DNA of 64,000 nt from positions 186,001 to 250,000 of the forward strand of contig LSNW01000032.1 of assembly GCA_001566965.1 (NCBI GenBank), read 5' to 3'. Source of the DNA: Methylothermaceae bacteria B42 (lineage in GTDB: Bacteria; Pseudomonadota; Gammaproteobacteria; Methylococcales; Methylothermaceae). Numbering within the stretch: the first letter of the stretch is position 1; every line of letters begins with the position of its first letter. Below are positions 1 through 7,245 of this stretch, piece by piece. The translations under genes were made by a program, and so were the position numbers. The notes under the pieces were generated by a model. That model searched no databases and had not been told where the DNA came from. It saw only the letters and a list, made by a program, of their open reading frames with translations.

Positions 1-527
1 CGGCCTTTTTCCTCGAAGATGCGGTGGGCGAGATTTTCAAATTCGGTTTTCAGTTGGGCGCGGGCTTTGTCCAGTTCGGCAAGTTTTTCCTCATTGTGCC
101 GTTGTTGTTCCGCCAGGCGGGTTTTCATCTCCGCCACTTCCGCGTTGAGAGTATGGCGCTGTTGTTCAAGAGACTCGATGCGTTGATCACGCCGGGCAAT
201 GTCTTGTTGTTGTTCCTGGATTTTCTGATCCCGCTCCTGGAGCCGGGTTTCCAGGCGGCTGAGGGTATTTTCAGCCTGTCCCAGGCAGTTTTTCAAATCG
301 GTATTTTCCTGTTTCAGCAGGTCAACCGAATCCTGCAGCCTGTGATTGTCCCCGGTAACCTGCTCTAAACGCTGGCGGAGCAGGGCCAGTTCTTTGTCAT
401 GGTTGGCTTGGGCCAGGGCGATTTGGTGGCGGGTTTGGCGTTTGTGGAAAAAAAATACCAATAGGCCACCGGCTAACAGCCCGGCAGCCAGCGCAATCCA
501 AACCCACCATTGGGGATCAAGCGTCAT
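1..527 (-). CDS. rmuC: RmuC, DNA recombination-limiting protein (N-terminal part)
   Basis: The reverse strand reads from an ATG at 527 without a stop to the window edge, giving 175 residues. Residues 8-26 are a single membrane anchor (WVWIALAAGLLAGGLLVFFF). A long, Gln/Glu/Arg-rich coiled coil follows to about residue 155, and the fragment ends in LKTEFENLAHRIFEEKG, which is the conserved entry to the RmuC nuclease-like domain. RmuC proteins are known to limit recombination at inverted repeats; the exact activity is not settled. The start lies inside the last codons of pyk (11-bp overlap), so the two are probably co-translated. The C-terminal two thirds, including the catalytic-looking domain, lie outside the window. 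Confidence 0.88.
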   Translation of the reverse strand, partial: MTLDPQWWVWIALAAGLLAGGLLVFFFHKRQTRHQIALAQANHDKELALLRQRLEQVTGDNHRLQDSVDLLKQENTDLKNCLGQAENTLSRLETRLQERDQKIQEQQQDIARRDQRIESLEQQRHTLNAEVAEMKTRLAEQQRHNEEKLAELDKARAQLKTEFENLAHRIFEEKG

Positions 528-1968
528 GCGCATGGGGTGTTTCGGGCAAAATGATTTCCAGCCGGTTGGTGCCGCCAGGGTGCCCGCGGGAAGGACCTTG
601 AGTAATTACGACGGGGCCTGAGTCAATGCCCTGATTACGGAGCCACTCGCGGACGATGGTCTCCCAGGGGCGGGAGTCATCACCGGTATAGACCGGATAC
701 ACCCCGTAACTGAAAAGCAGTTGTTGGCAAGTGACGGGTTTGGGGGACAAGGCGATAATCCAGGAAGGCAAATGAAAACGGCCAATGCGTCTGGCGGTAG
801 AGCCGGTTTCCGTCGGGGTGAAGACATAATGGACATTCAACTGCTCCACGGCAGTGACTACATTGAGGGCAATGACTTCACCGATATCCGGGCTGCGTTT
901 GGGAGTCAATGAAGGAAACCAGTTAAGTTCCTTTTCGCTGTGATGGGCGATTTTGCCCAGCATTTTCACCGCGTCCACGGGAAATTTGCCCAGTGCCGAT
1001 TCTTCCGACAACATTACCGCGTCGGTGCCGTCCAGCACGGCATTGGCGACATCCGTGGCTTCGGCGCGGGTAGGGCGGTTGTGCTCGGTCATGGATTCGA
1101 GCATTTGGGTGGCGGTGATAACCGGTTTGGCGGCTTGATTGGCTTTGCGGATCAAGTGTTTCTGCAGGATGGCGATGGTTTCGATAGAGGTTTCCACGCC
1201 TAGATCGCCCCGGGCGACCATGATGCCATCGGCGGCCTGAAGAATGGCATCGATATTATCCAGCGCCGCGGCCCGCTCGATTTTGGCAATCACAAAAGGC
1301 GAGGCGTCCAAATGGCGGGCGGCTTCACGAACCTGCATAATATCTTCCGCCATTGACACGAATGACACACTGACAGCGTCTATGGCTTGTTCGCAGGCGA
1401 ACCTGAGCAAGGCCAGGTCGTGTTCGGTGACCGCTGGCAAGGGAACATGCATTCTGGGAATATTGATGCCCTTGTGGGAGCGAAGTTCACCCCCGACCAC
1501 CACTTGGCACAGAACGGCATCATTGGAGACCGATTCCACCTTCAATTCGATAAAGCCATCGTTGAGGAAAATGGCCTCTCCGGGACGGACTGCCTGGGTA
1601 AGCTGGGGGAAATCCACAAACACGCAACTTTGATCGCCAATCATTGGGCGAGTGGTTAACATAAAGGTTTGGCCGGTTTTTAAAACCAGAGGATCGGGGT
1701 CGATTTTTCCGATGCGAAGCTTGGGACCGGGCAGGTCCGCAAGAATAGCCACCCGCCGCTTGGTATTATCTGAAGCCTGGCGGATACGAGAGATGGTTTG
1801 CCGCCATTGATCACGTTTACCATGGGCGAGATTCAAGCGGGCGATATTCATCCCGCTGCGAATCATCCTTTCCAGAGTATTGACGTGGTCGGAAGCCGGC
1901 CCGATGGTAGCAACGATTTTGGTCTTGGCGTGGGGAAATTTCATCATCTTACTATGGTAACCTGACAT
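517..1968 (-). CDS. pyk: Pyruvate kinase
   Basis: The protein has 483 residues, the usual length for pyruvate kinase II, and converts phosphoenolpyruvate plus ADP to pyruvate and ATP in the cytosol. Visible landmarks are the N-terminal TKIVATIGPAS, the active-site lysine segment FVIAKIERAAAL, the metal/substrate segment ARGDLGVE, and the helix TATQMLESM with GTDAVMLSEESALGKFP. The C-terminal regulatory domain is complete. Two inner ATGs (1947, 1944) would remove 7 or 8 residues and cannot be excluded, because none of the starts has a strong ribosome-binding site. The gene is divergent from the LOG gene, with only 29 bp between the start codons, so the two promoters must overlap each other or the coding ends. 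Confidence 0.95.
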   Translation of the reverse strand: MSGYHSKMMKFPHAKTKIVATIGPASDHVNTLERMIRSGMNIARLNLAHGKRDQWRQTISRIRQASDNTKRRVAILADLPGPKLRIGKIDPDPLVLKTGQTFMLTTRPMIGDQSCVFVDFPQLTQAVRPGEAIFLNDGFIELKVESVSNDAVLCQVVVGGELRSHKGINIPRMHVPLPAVTEHDLALLRFACEQAIDAVSVSFVSMAEDIMQVREAARHLDASPFVIAKIERAAALDNIDAILQAADGIMVARGDLGVETSIETIAILQKHLIRKANQAAKPVITATQMLESMTEHNRPTRAEATDVANAVLDGTDAVMLSEESALGKFPVDAVKMLGKIAHHSEKELNWFPSLTPKRSPDIGEVIALNVVTAVEQLNVHYVFTPTETGSTARRIGRFHLPSWIIALSPKPVTCQQLLFSYGVYPVYTGDDSRPWETIVREWLRNQGIDSGPVVITQGPSRGHPGGTNRLEIILPETPHAHDA

Positions 1969-1997
1969 GCAAATCCATTAAAGATCAGGAGTTGCTA

Positions 1998-2981
1998 ATG
2001 GCGGAACAATCACCTTCCCATCCATTGTTGCCCAAACCCGTATCCCCTCAGCGTTTGGAGCCTTTGCCCTGGCAAGCGCCCAAACCGCCGGAAGAGGATC
2101 CTGATGCCCCCCGCCGGGTTCAGCAAATTCTCGCCAGCCCCAGTTACCGGCCGGCGGTGCAGGATGTTCAATTTTTGAACCGTTATGAAACCCGCCCGGC
2201 GCGGCTGCAACTGGATTACATGAAACCGGAATTGGGATTGCAGGAAAACGGGGTGCGCAACACCATCGTCGTGTTTGGCAGTACCCGGATTCCAGAACCG
2301 GCGGCGGCGAAACGGAAACTGGCAGTGCTGAAGGAAGCACTGGCCAAACGGCCCGATAGCGGGGAACTGCAACAGCGAGTCAAAGTGGCGGAAAAAATCG
2401 CCGCCAAAAGCCGCTACTACGATATTGCCCGGGAATTTGGCCGACTGGTGGGTCATGCCGGCCACGGCCCTCTCGATTGCCGCCTGGTGGTCATGACCGG
2501 TGGCGGTCCGGGAATGATGGAAGCAGCCAATCGCGGCGCCTTCGATGTGGGCGCCAAAACCGTCGGCCTGAATATCACCTTGCCCCACGAGCAATTTCCC
2601 AACCCCTATATTACCCCGGAATTGTGTTTTCAATTCCACTATTTCGCCCTGCGCAAAATGCACTTTTTGCTTCGGGCCAAGGCACTGGTGGTATTCCCCG
2701 GCGGATACGGCACTTTTGACGAATTATTCGAGACCCTGACCTTAGTCCAAACCCGCAAAATCCGCCCCTTGCCTGTGGTGCTGGTTGGGAAGGAATATTG
2801 GCAGCGGGCAGTTAATTTTGATTTTCTGGTAGAGGAGGGGACCATCGACCCTGAAGATAAGGAATTATTCTGGTATGCAGAGACCGCCCAGGAAATTTGG
2901 GATGGCATTGTTTGGTGGTACGAGAGCAACGGAGAGTCACTGATTAATGGTGAGCCTTTTCCAGGAGTGGCAGTGGAGTGA
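1998..2981 (+). CDS. LOG-family (lysine-decarboxylase-fold) nucleotide hydrolase
   Basis: A cytosolic protein of 327 residues with the two hallmarks of the TIGR00730/LOG family: GGGPGMMEAANRGA and, about 60 residues later, FPGGYGTFDE. Family members have a Rossmann-like fold, and several release the base from nucleoside 5'-monophosphates (the cytokinin-activating reaction). The physiological substrate here is unknown. The long N-terminal extension (about 75 residues before FGSTRIP) matches the larger proteobacterial subgroup. I chose the ATG at 1998 over an in-frame TTG at 1992 because AGGAG (1987-1991) sits six bases before it. No partner gene downstream suggests a pathway. Confidence 0.85.
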   Translation: MAEQSPSHPLLPKPVSPQRLEPLPWQAPKPPEEDPDAPRRVQQILASPSYRPAVQDVQFLNRYETRPARLQLDYMKPELGLQENGVRNTIVVFGSTRIPEPAAAKRKLAVLKEALAKRPDSGELQQRVKVAEKIAAKSRYYDIAREFGRLVGHAGHGPLDCRLVVMTGGGPGMMEAANRGAFDVGAKTVGLNITLPHEQFPNPYITPELCFQFHYFALRKMHFLLRAKALVVFPGGYGTFDELFETLTLVQTRKIRPLPVVLVGKEYWQRAVNFDFLVEEGTIDPEDKELFWYAETAQEIWDGIVWWYESNGESLINGEPFPGVAVE

Positions 2982-3056
2982 TGTGTCTGGTCTATTTTTT
3001 GGAATAGCTGTATTTATCCCATGCCATCATTCAGGATGCCGGTAGAATATTTAGCC

Positions 3057-3228
3057 TAAATTTTGCAAGTGATGCGAGCACCGAGGGTGCCAAGCAAGGC
3101 TTTAGGCAAGGCGGCAAGCCGATTTTCGCGCAGGAGTAGCAGCGCCACTTCGAGCATGAAATTGGCGCAGCCAACGCAGCATAAAGGCTTGATTCGGCAG
3201 CCGAATGCCGAAATACTTGCAGAATTTA
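3057..3228. mobile_element. MITE-like element, 172 bp, imperfect terminal inverted repeats
   Basis: The ends are TAAATTTTGCAAGT (3057-3070) and the inverse of TAAATTCTGCAAGT (3215-3228), matching at 13 of 14 positions. The interior is rich in short GC-rich direct and inverted motifs (for example GATTCGGCAGCCGAATGCCG near the right end) and encodes no convincing protein, although it is open in the frame of the downstream gene. No second copy was noticed in the window, and no target duplication is obvious. The right end stops 11 bases before the start codon of the DUF523 gene, so the element now forms that gene's promoter and leader region. The remainder of the 258-bp gap (2982-3056) shows nothing clear. 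Confidence 0.55.
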
Positions 3229-3239
3229 AGTTTAGGTTG

Positions 3240-4175
3240 ATGAAGTTAGAAATTCGTCCCAGACTCCTGGTCAGCGCTTGTCTTCTTGGACAAGAGGTGC
3301 GATATGACGGGAGACATAAGTGTCACCTTGATGTCATCGCGCTTGCCAAGGACGTGGATCTCATACCCCTTTGTCCTGAAGTGGCTATCGGCCTTGGCAT
3401 CCCCCGGCCGCCGATTCAACTGGTGGCAGGGGAAAGCGGGATTAAATTGCTGGAGGTCAATGATCCGAACCTGGACCATACCCAGAAAATGGCGGATTTT
3501 GTGCGGTCACAGGTTGGTGAAATGGCGTCAATGGACGGTCTAATTGCCAAACGCAACTCACCCAGCTGCGGTTTGGGTAATGTGCCGGTTTATGAGAAAA
3601 ATGGGGGGTTGATGCACCATTTTGGTCAGGGGGCTTTTTCCGGTTCTCTACAAAGGGTTTATCCGGCGTTACCTGTAATAGAAGAACAAGATTTGGAAGA
3701 TGCGCAGAAGCGCGGCAATTTTCTCCTGCGGGTTTTTACCCACAGCCGTTGGCGAGATTTAGGAGGCACTTCGTTGACTCTGGAAGCGCTGAAGGATTTT
3801 CATCAATGTCATCGCTATTTGCTCATGGCCCGGAGCTTCAATGCCTATCAGCGCTTGGGAAAGATGTTGCAGAATCGCAAAGTAGCCAATCTATCTGTCA
3901 ATTATCTCCAGCAAATGATGGCGGTACTGAAGCGTGAAGAAAATCGGCGCAACTTGCTGGAAATTGTGCACGCGATTTCGCAGACATTGGCAAGCCAACT
4001 CAATCCATCAACTATCCAGGCCATTGATCAAGCGATCGAATCGTGTGGGGAAAAGGAAACGGCGGTGAGTTCCCTCATGACTTTGCTTCGAGAAAACCTC
4101 GCTTGTCTTGATTTCGTTGATCCAGCTATTGAGCTGTTTCTTCACCCTTTCCCCGCGGAGTTAATGGCTGAATAA
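3240..4175 (+). CDS. DUF523-DUF1722 protein (YbgA/TudS-like)
   Basis: The protein has 311 residues and two domains. Residues 1-160 are DUF523, beginning RPRLLVSACLLG; residues 165-305 are DUF1722 (YbgA), with FTHSRWRDLG and FHQCHRYLLMARSF. DUF523 proteins have been linked to thiouracil desulfuration, with an iron-sulfur cluster held by three cysteines. Cys14, Cys45 (PLCPEV) and Cys110 (NSPSCGLGN) fit that pattern, so a sulfur-removing role is an inference. I chose ATG 3240 because the family begins a few residues before RLLVSACLLG. The reading frame stays open upstream to 3063, but that extension is translated repeat sequence. The start is preceded by a weak AGG. Confidence 0.82.
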   Translation: MKLEIRPRLLVSACLLGQEVRYDGRHKCHLDVIALAKDVDLIPLCPEVAIGLGIPRPPIQLVAGESGIKLLEVNDPNLDHTQKMADFVRSQVGEMASMDGLIAKRNSPSCGLGNVPVYEKNGGLMHHFGQGAFSGSLQRVYPALPVIEEQDLEDAQKRGNFLLRVFTHSRWRDLGGTSLTLEALKDFHQCHRYLLMARSFNAYQRLGKMLQNRKVANLSVNYLQQMMAVLKREENRRNLLEIVHAISQTLASQLNPSTIQAIDQAIESCGEKETAVSSLMTLLRENLACLDFVDPAIELFLHPFPAELMAE

Positions 4176-4205
4176 AGCAAAGGCAGACCGTTGAGACGGT
4201 CTGCC
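4171..4205 (-). terminator. Rho-independent terminator
   Basis: A perfect 10-bp stem, GGCAGACCGT / ACGGTCTGCC (4182-4191 and 4196-4205), closes a TGAG loop. On the reverse strand it is followed by TTTGCTTTATT, so it terminates the propeller gene that ends at 4228. On the forward strand the trailing sequence is AAAGATC, so any effect on the DUF523 transcript would be weaker. Confidence 0.75.
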
Positions 4206-4227
4206 AAAGATCTGCGGCTATTTCTGC

Positions 4228-5433
4228 TTATTTTTTTATCTTGTGATAACGTTTCGCAAACAACCCTGTTGTTTCTTCGCTAAAATCGCTTTCCGACCAG
4301 GCGACCGTCGGCCTGCCTTTTGCGTCAATGGCAATGTCCAGTTCAGAATATATATTTGTTGGTAATTCGCTGACTACGTTACCTACGGGTCGCCACCTTT
4401 TCTTTCTTAGGAGTTTGACGCGAACAAATGGAGTTTCGGGATTTTCCTTATCAATATAGGCAGTTACCACTTTACCTCTTAAAGTGAAATCCAGCACGGG
4501 ATTTTCCCCGTAGCCGGGACTGGCCAATTCCTTCCAGCGCTTGCCTTTCCAACGCATCACTTTAATTTGCCCGGTTTCCACGTCAGTCAACGCCAGGTAG
4601 ACTTTGTTGTCGTACACGGCGATCACAGGCGTGCGAGTGTTGGGCATGTTTCCTCCCAATTGCCGCCATTTTTCGCCATTCCAGCGCCAGACTTCGGTTG
4701 TATTATTCCCGCCGTAGGACCCACCGGGCCGATGGGTTGCGATATACACCCGGTCCTTCAAATCGATGTCGATATAGGCTCGCGTTGCCCGTCCGGCAAA
4801 ACTGGTTAAAGATTCTCCGAGAGATACCCACTGGTTAAGGTCATCATCCCAGCGGGCAGCAAAGGCAAAGTGGGCTTTCGAACCAACGTGAGAACTCCAG
4901 GTGACAATGGGAGCACCAGAACTATCCAGTACAATGCCATCACAGGCATTGACATTGAATCGGCGACGGCTCCAATTCCCTGATTCTTTTGCGATGGAGC
5001 CGCCAATTGGTTGCCACTGCTGTCCGTCCCATCGAAATACATAGGGGCCGCCTTTGATATCGTCAGACTCAGAGACAATCCCGCCACGTCCAGCAGCGCA
5101 AAGGTAAAGGTTTTTCTCCGCATCCTGCCCGATGGAGGGATTTTTCAATCCAGCCAAAGGCTCGCCTATCATTTCCCAGTGTTTATTCCGCCATCTCATG
5201 ACCAAGGTTTCTGATGCATAGGTTTCCCGGTCAGTGTGGGAAAATGCGAGTACAGGATTTTTCCTGGGATCGGCGCTTAGGGAGAATTTCCCGATAAAAT
5301 CACTAGGATAGGGATTCAGATTATCTCCCAAGTTTGCCCATTCATGATGACTTTCCGCGCTGAAAGATTGACTGGGTAAAGTAAAAAAGAAAGTTAGGAT
5401 CGCCGTGACCAACAAGCATTTTGAATTCAACAT
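4228..5433 (-). CDS. Exported propeller-like protein of unknown function
   Basis: The protein has 401 residues. A signal peptide (residues 1-26, ending SQSFSAES) predicts export. The mature part contains about seven spaced copies of a W-x-x-[LIV]-[GA] motif: WANLGDNL, WEMIGEPL, WQPIGGSI, WVSLGESL, WRQLGGNM, WKELASPG and WRPVGNVV. They are roughly 45-65 residues apart, a pattern expected of the outer strands in a beta-propeller. No enzymatic motif, lipobox or anchoring signal was seen. AGGAGGT stands eight bases before the ATG, a near-ideal ribosome-binding site, and the gene has its own terminator. I do not recognise a named family; sugar- or surface-binding is only a guess from the fold. Confidence 0.7.
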   Translation of the reverse strand: MLNSKCLLVTAILTFFFTLPSQSFSAESHHEWANLGDNLNPYPSDFIGKFSLSADPRKNPVLAFSHTDRETYASETLVMRWRNKHWEMIGEPLAGLKNPSIGQDAEKNLYLCAAGRGGIVSESDDIKGGPYVFRWDGQQWQPIGGSIAKESGNWSRRRFNVNACDGIVLDSSGAPIVTWSSHVGSKAHFAFAARWDDDLNQWVSLGESLTSFAGRATRAYIDIDLKDRVYIATHRPGGSYGGNNTTEVWRWNGEKWRQLGGNMPNTRTPVIAVYDNKVYLALTDVETGQIKVMRWKGKRWKELASPGYGENPVLDFTLRGKVVTAYIDKENPETPFVRVKLLRKKRWRPVGNVVSELPTNIYSELDIAIDAKGRPTVAWSESDFSEETTGLFAKRYHKIKK

Positions 5434-5544
5434 AACGGTTACCTCCTAAACCGCAGGTTTACCTGATTGCGGGGCTTTAGCCTCTTCTGCATGATTGAAT
5501 ATGATTTCAGTATGCCATTTTTCCAATATTTCCAAAATGGCGGA

Positions 5545-6567
5545 CTAACAAATAAACCGTATTAGCGGTTCTCGCAGTTTCAGTTCGGCAACGACTTCTT
5601 CCTCCTCGTGTTGGAAGGTTAGCTGCGCTGAGTGATCTTTTGGCAGTAAAGATCGGACCAACTGCAAGCCGGTCCCTAATCCTGTGCCAGTCATCATATC
5701 CAAACTCAACGGCTCTCCTTGGTAGCGATTGCGAATGCGTATTTTGGCGCAGTCAGGGGTTTTTTCCACAGATAGGATAACCTTGGGATCGGCTACGTTG
5801 CTGTGTTTGATGGCATTAAACAGCAGTTCGTTGATGACCAAGGTCAAGGAAACCGCTTCTCCATCGTTTACTTCAATGGTGTAGTTAGGTATTTCCGTGA
5901 CAACGGGAACTTGGCCGAATTTCTGACTCGCCCGGGTGGCGATTTTGACCAGATCGCATAAATAGATCCTGTCATCGGGGCTGCGGCTTCTTAAATTGTA
6001 GATAAGGGCGATGGAATTGATTTGCCGTATTGGGGCTTCGAGAAGGGTGGAAACCTCTGGGTGGTTGAGGCGTTCGTTATTGAGCAGGCCAACAATGCCT
6101 TGCAGGTTGTTTTTGATGCGATGATGAATTTCCCGAATCAATACGTCATATTTTTGCTTTTCCTTGCTGAGGATTTCTTCGGTTTTGGCCTTGATTTCGG
6201 TAATGTCTTGGAGAATCAGCAGCAGTTGCCCCTGATCTGGAAGAATGCGAGCAGAAACTAGGGTAGGAATAGCGGTATTTTTCCATCGGGAGAAGAACCT
6301 GACTTCTATGGTTTGGGGTTGGCGCGTTCGCCACAGATCCTTCCACCACTGCTGCATGGTTTTAAGATCCTCGGCAAAAAGCAGGGTTTCCCAGTGTTCG
6401 CCGATGAGATCGTTGACGGTACATTGCAGCATGGAGGCAAAATAAGTATTGACGCTTTGAATTCTTCCTTCGGCGTCGATTTGCATTGCCCCAATGAGTG
6501 CAGAATCGTAACAATTGCAAGGTTGGGAAAGGTCTTGATTCTCGAATTGGTTGTCAGTTTGGTTCAT
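5545..6567 (-). CDS. PAS-HisKA_2 sensor histidine kinase (EutW-like)
   Basis: The protein has 340 residues, is soluble and has no membrane segment. Residues 20-125 form a PAS domain, and 126-145 a short linker. Residues 146-200 are the HisKA_2 dimerisation domain with EIHHRIKNNLQGIVGLLNN (phospho-acceptor His148 or His149). The HATPase domain follows, with INELLFNAIKHS as N box and TGTGLGTGLQLV as G box. The HisKA_2 subfamily commonly pairs with response regulators that act on RNA, and the divergent neighbour is an ANTAR regulator. I start at the ATG 6567; a TTG farther upstream would run into the neighbour's start codon. No clear ribosome-binding site precedes the ATG. The signal is unknown, but a cytosolic PAS often binds a small ligand, haem or flavin. 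Confidence 0.88.
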   Translation of the reverse strand: MNQTDNQFENQDLSQPCNCYDSALIGAMQIDAEGRIQSVNTYFASMLQCTVNDLIGEHWETLLFAEDLKTMQQWWKDLWRTRQPQTIEVRFFSRWKNTAIPTLVSARILPDQGQLLLILQDITEIKAKTEEILSKEKQKYDVLIREIHHRIKNNLQGIVGLLNNERLNHPEVSTLLEAPIRQINSIALIYNLRSRSPDDRIYLCDLVKIATRASQKFGQVPVVTEIPNYTIEVNDGEAVSLTLVINELLFNAIKHSNVADPKVILSVEKTPDCAKIRIRNRYQGEPLSLDMMTGTGLGTGLQLVRSLLPKDHSAQLTFQHEEEEVVAELKLREPLIRFIC

Positions 6568-6605
6568 AATAAAACTATGATTAAACTGGAGAAGGATTAT
6601 GCACA

Positions 6606-7238
6606 ATGAATTCTGAGACAAAGAAAAAAACCAAAATTCTTTTGGTGGATGATGACCGGTTGATTTTGGGAACCCTTGCGAGCGGTTTGCGGGCCCAAGG
6701 GTATGAAGTGTTTGAGGCGGTCAGTGGCAATGAGGCGATAAAGCAGGCAAAGAGCGCAAAACCTGACTTGGCCTTGGTGGATGTGCGGTTGCCCGACTTG
6801 AGTGGCCCGGAAATTGCCGAGCGGTTGAGCCAGGAAGACGGTATCCCAGTGCTGTTTTTGTCGGCCTATGATGACCGGGAGTCCGTCGAAAAAGCTACCG
6901 CCGTCGGCGGTTTGGGTTATTTGGTGAAACCCTTTGCTATCAACCATTTGCTTCCCACCTTGGAAATTGGTCTGCAACGGGCCCGGGAATTGCGCACATT
7001 GAAGGAACGGGAAGCCCGTCTGCAAAAGGCGCTGGTACGCAATCGGGAAATCAATGCGGCAGTCGGTGTCTTGATGGAACGGTATCGGATGCCTTACCGG
7101 GAAGCGTATGAAAGTTTGCGCAGCCAAGCGCGTACCCAACGTTGCAAGGTCACGACGTTGGCTGCCCAAGTGATTGAATTTAGCGATTTCGTCAATAGTC
7201 TGGTTCGCGATTATTGGCCCAAAAGCCGTAGTGGCTAA
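6606..7238 (+). CDS. REC-ANTAR response regulator (RNA-binding antiterminator)
   Basis: The protein has 210 residues. Residues 10-125 are a receiver domain with acidic pocket Asp15-Asp17, phospho-acceptor Asp59 (LALVDVRLPD) and Lys108 (YLVKPF). Residues 130-195 form a coiled coil plus ANTAR domain, including NREINAAVGVLMERYRM. ANTAR proteins (AmiR, NasT, EutV) bind paired hexaloop hairpins in leader RNAs and block a terminator. The gene is 38 bp from, and divergent to, the HisKA_2 kinase, which is the EutW/EutV arrangement. The ATG at 6606 is preceded by GGAGAAGG. Its RNA targets are not obvious in this window. It ends eight bases before the convergent GGDEF-EAL gene. Confidence 0.92.
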   Translation: MNSETKKKTKILLVDDDRLILGTLASGLRAQGYEVFEAVSGNEAIKQAKSAKPDLALVDVRLPDLSGPEIAERLSQEDGIPVLFLSAYDDRESVEKATAVGGLGYLVKPFAINHLLPTLEIGLQRARELRTLKEREARLQKALVRNREINAAVGVLMERYRMPYREAYESLRSQARTQRCKVTTLAAQVIEFSDFVNSLVRDYWPKSRSG

Positions 7239-7245
7239 TTGCAAA

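Noticed and set aside
3063-3239. N-terminal extension of the DUF523 protein
   Set aside because: The extra frame is translated repeat sequence between inverted repeats, and the family N terminus begins at ATG 3240.
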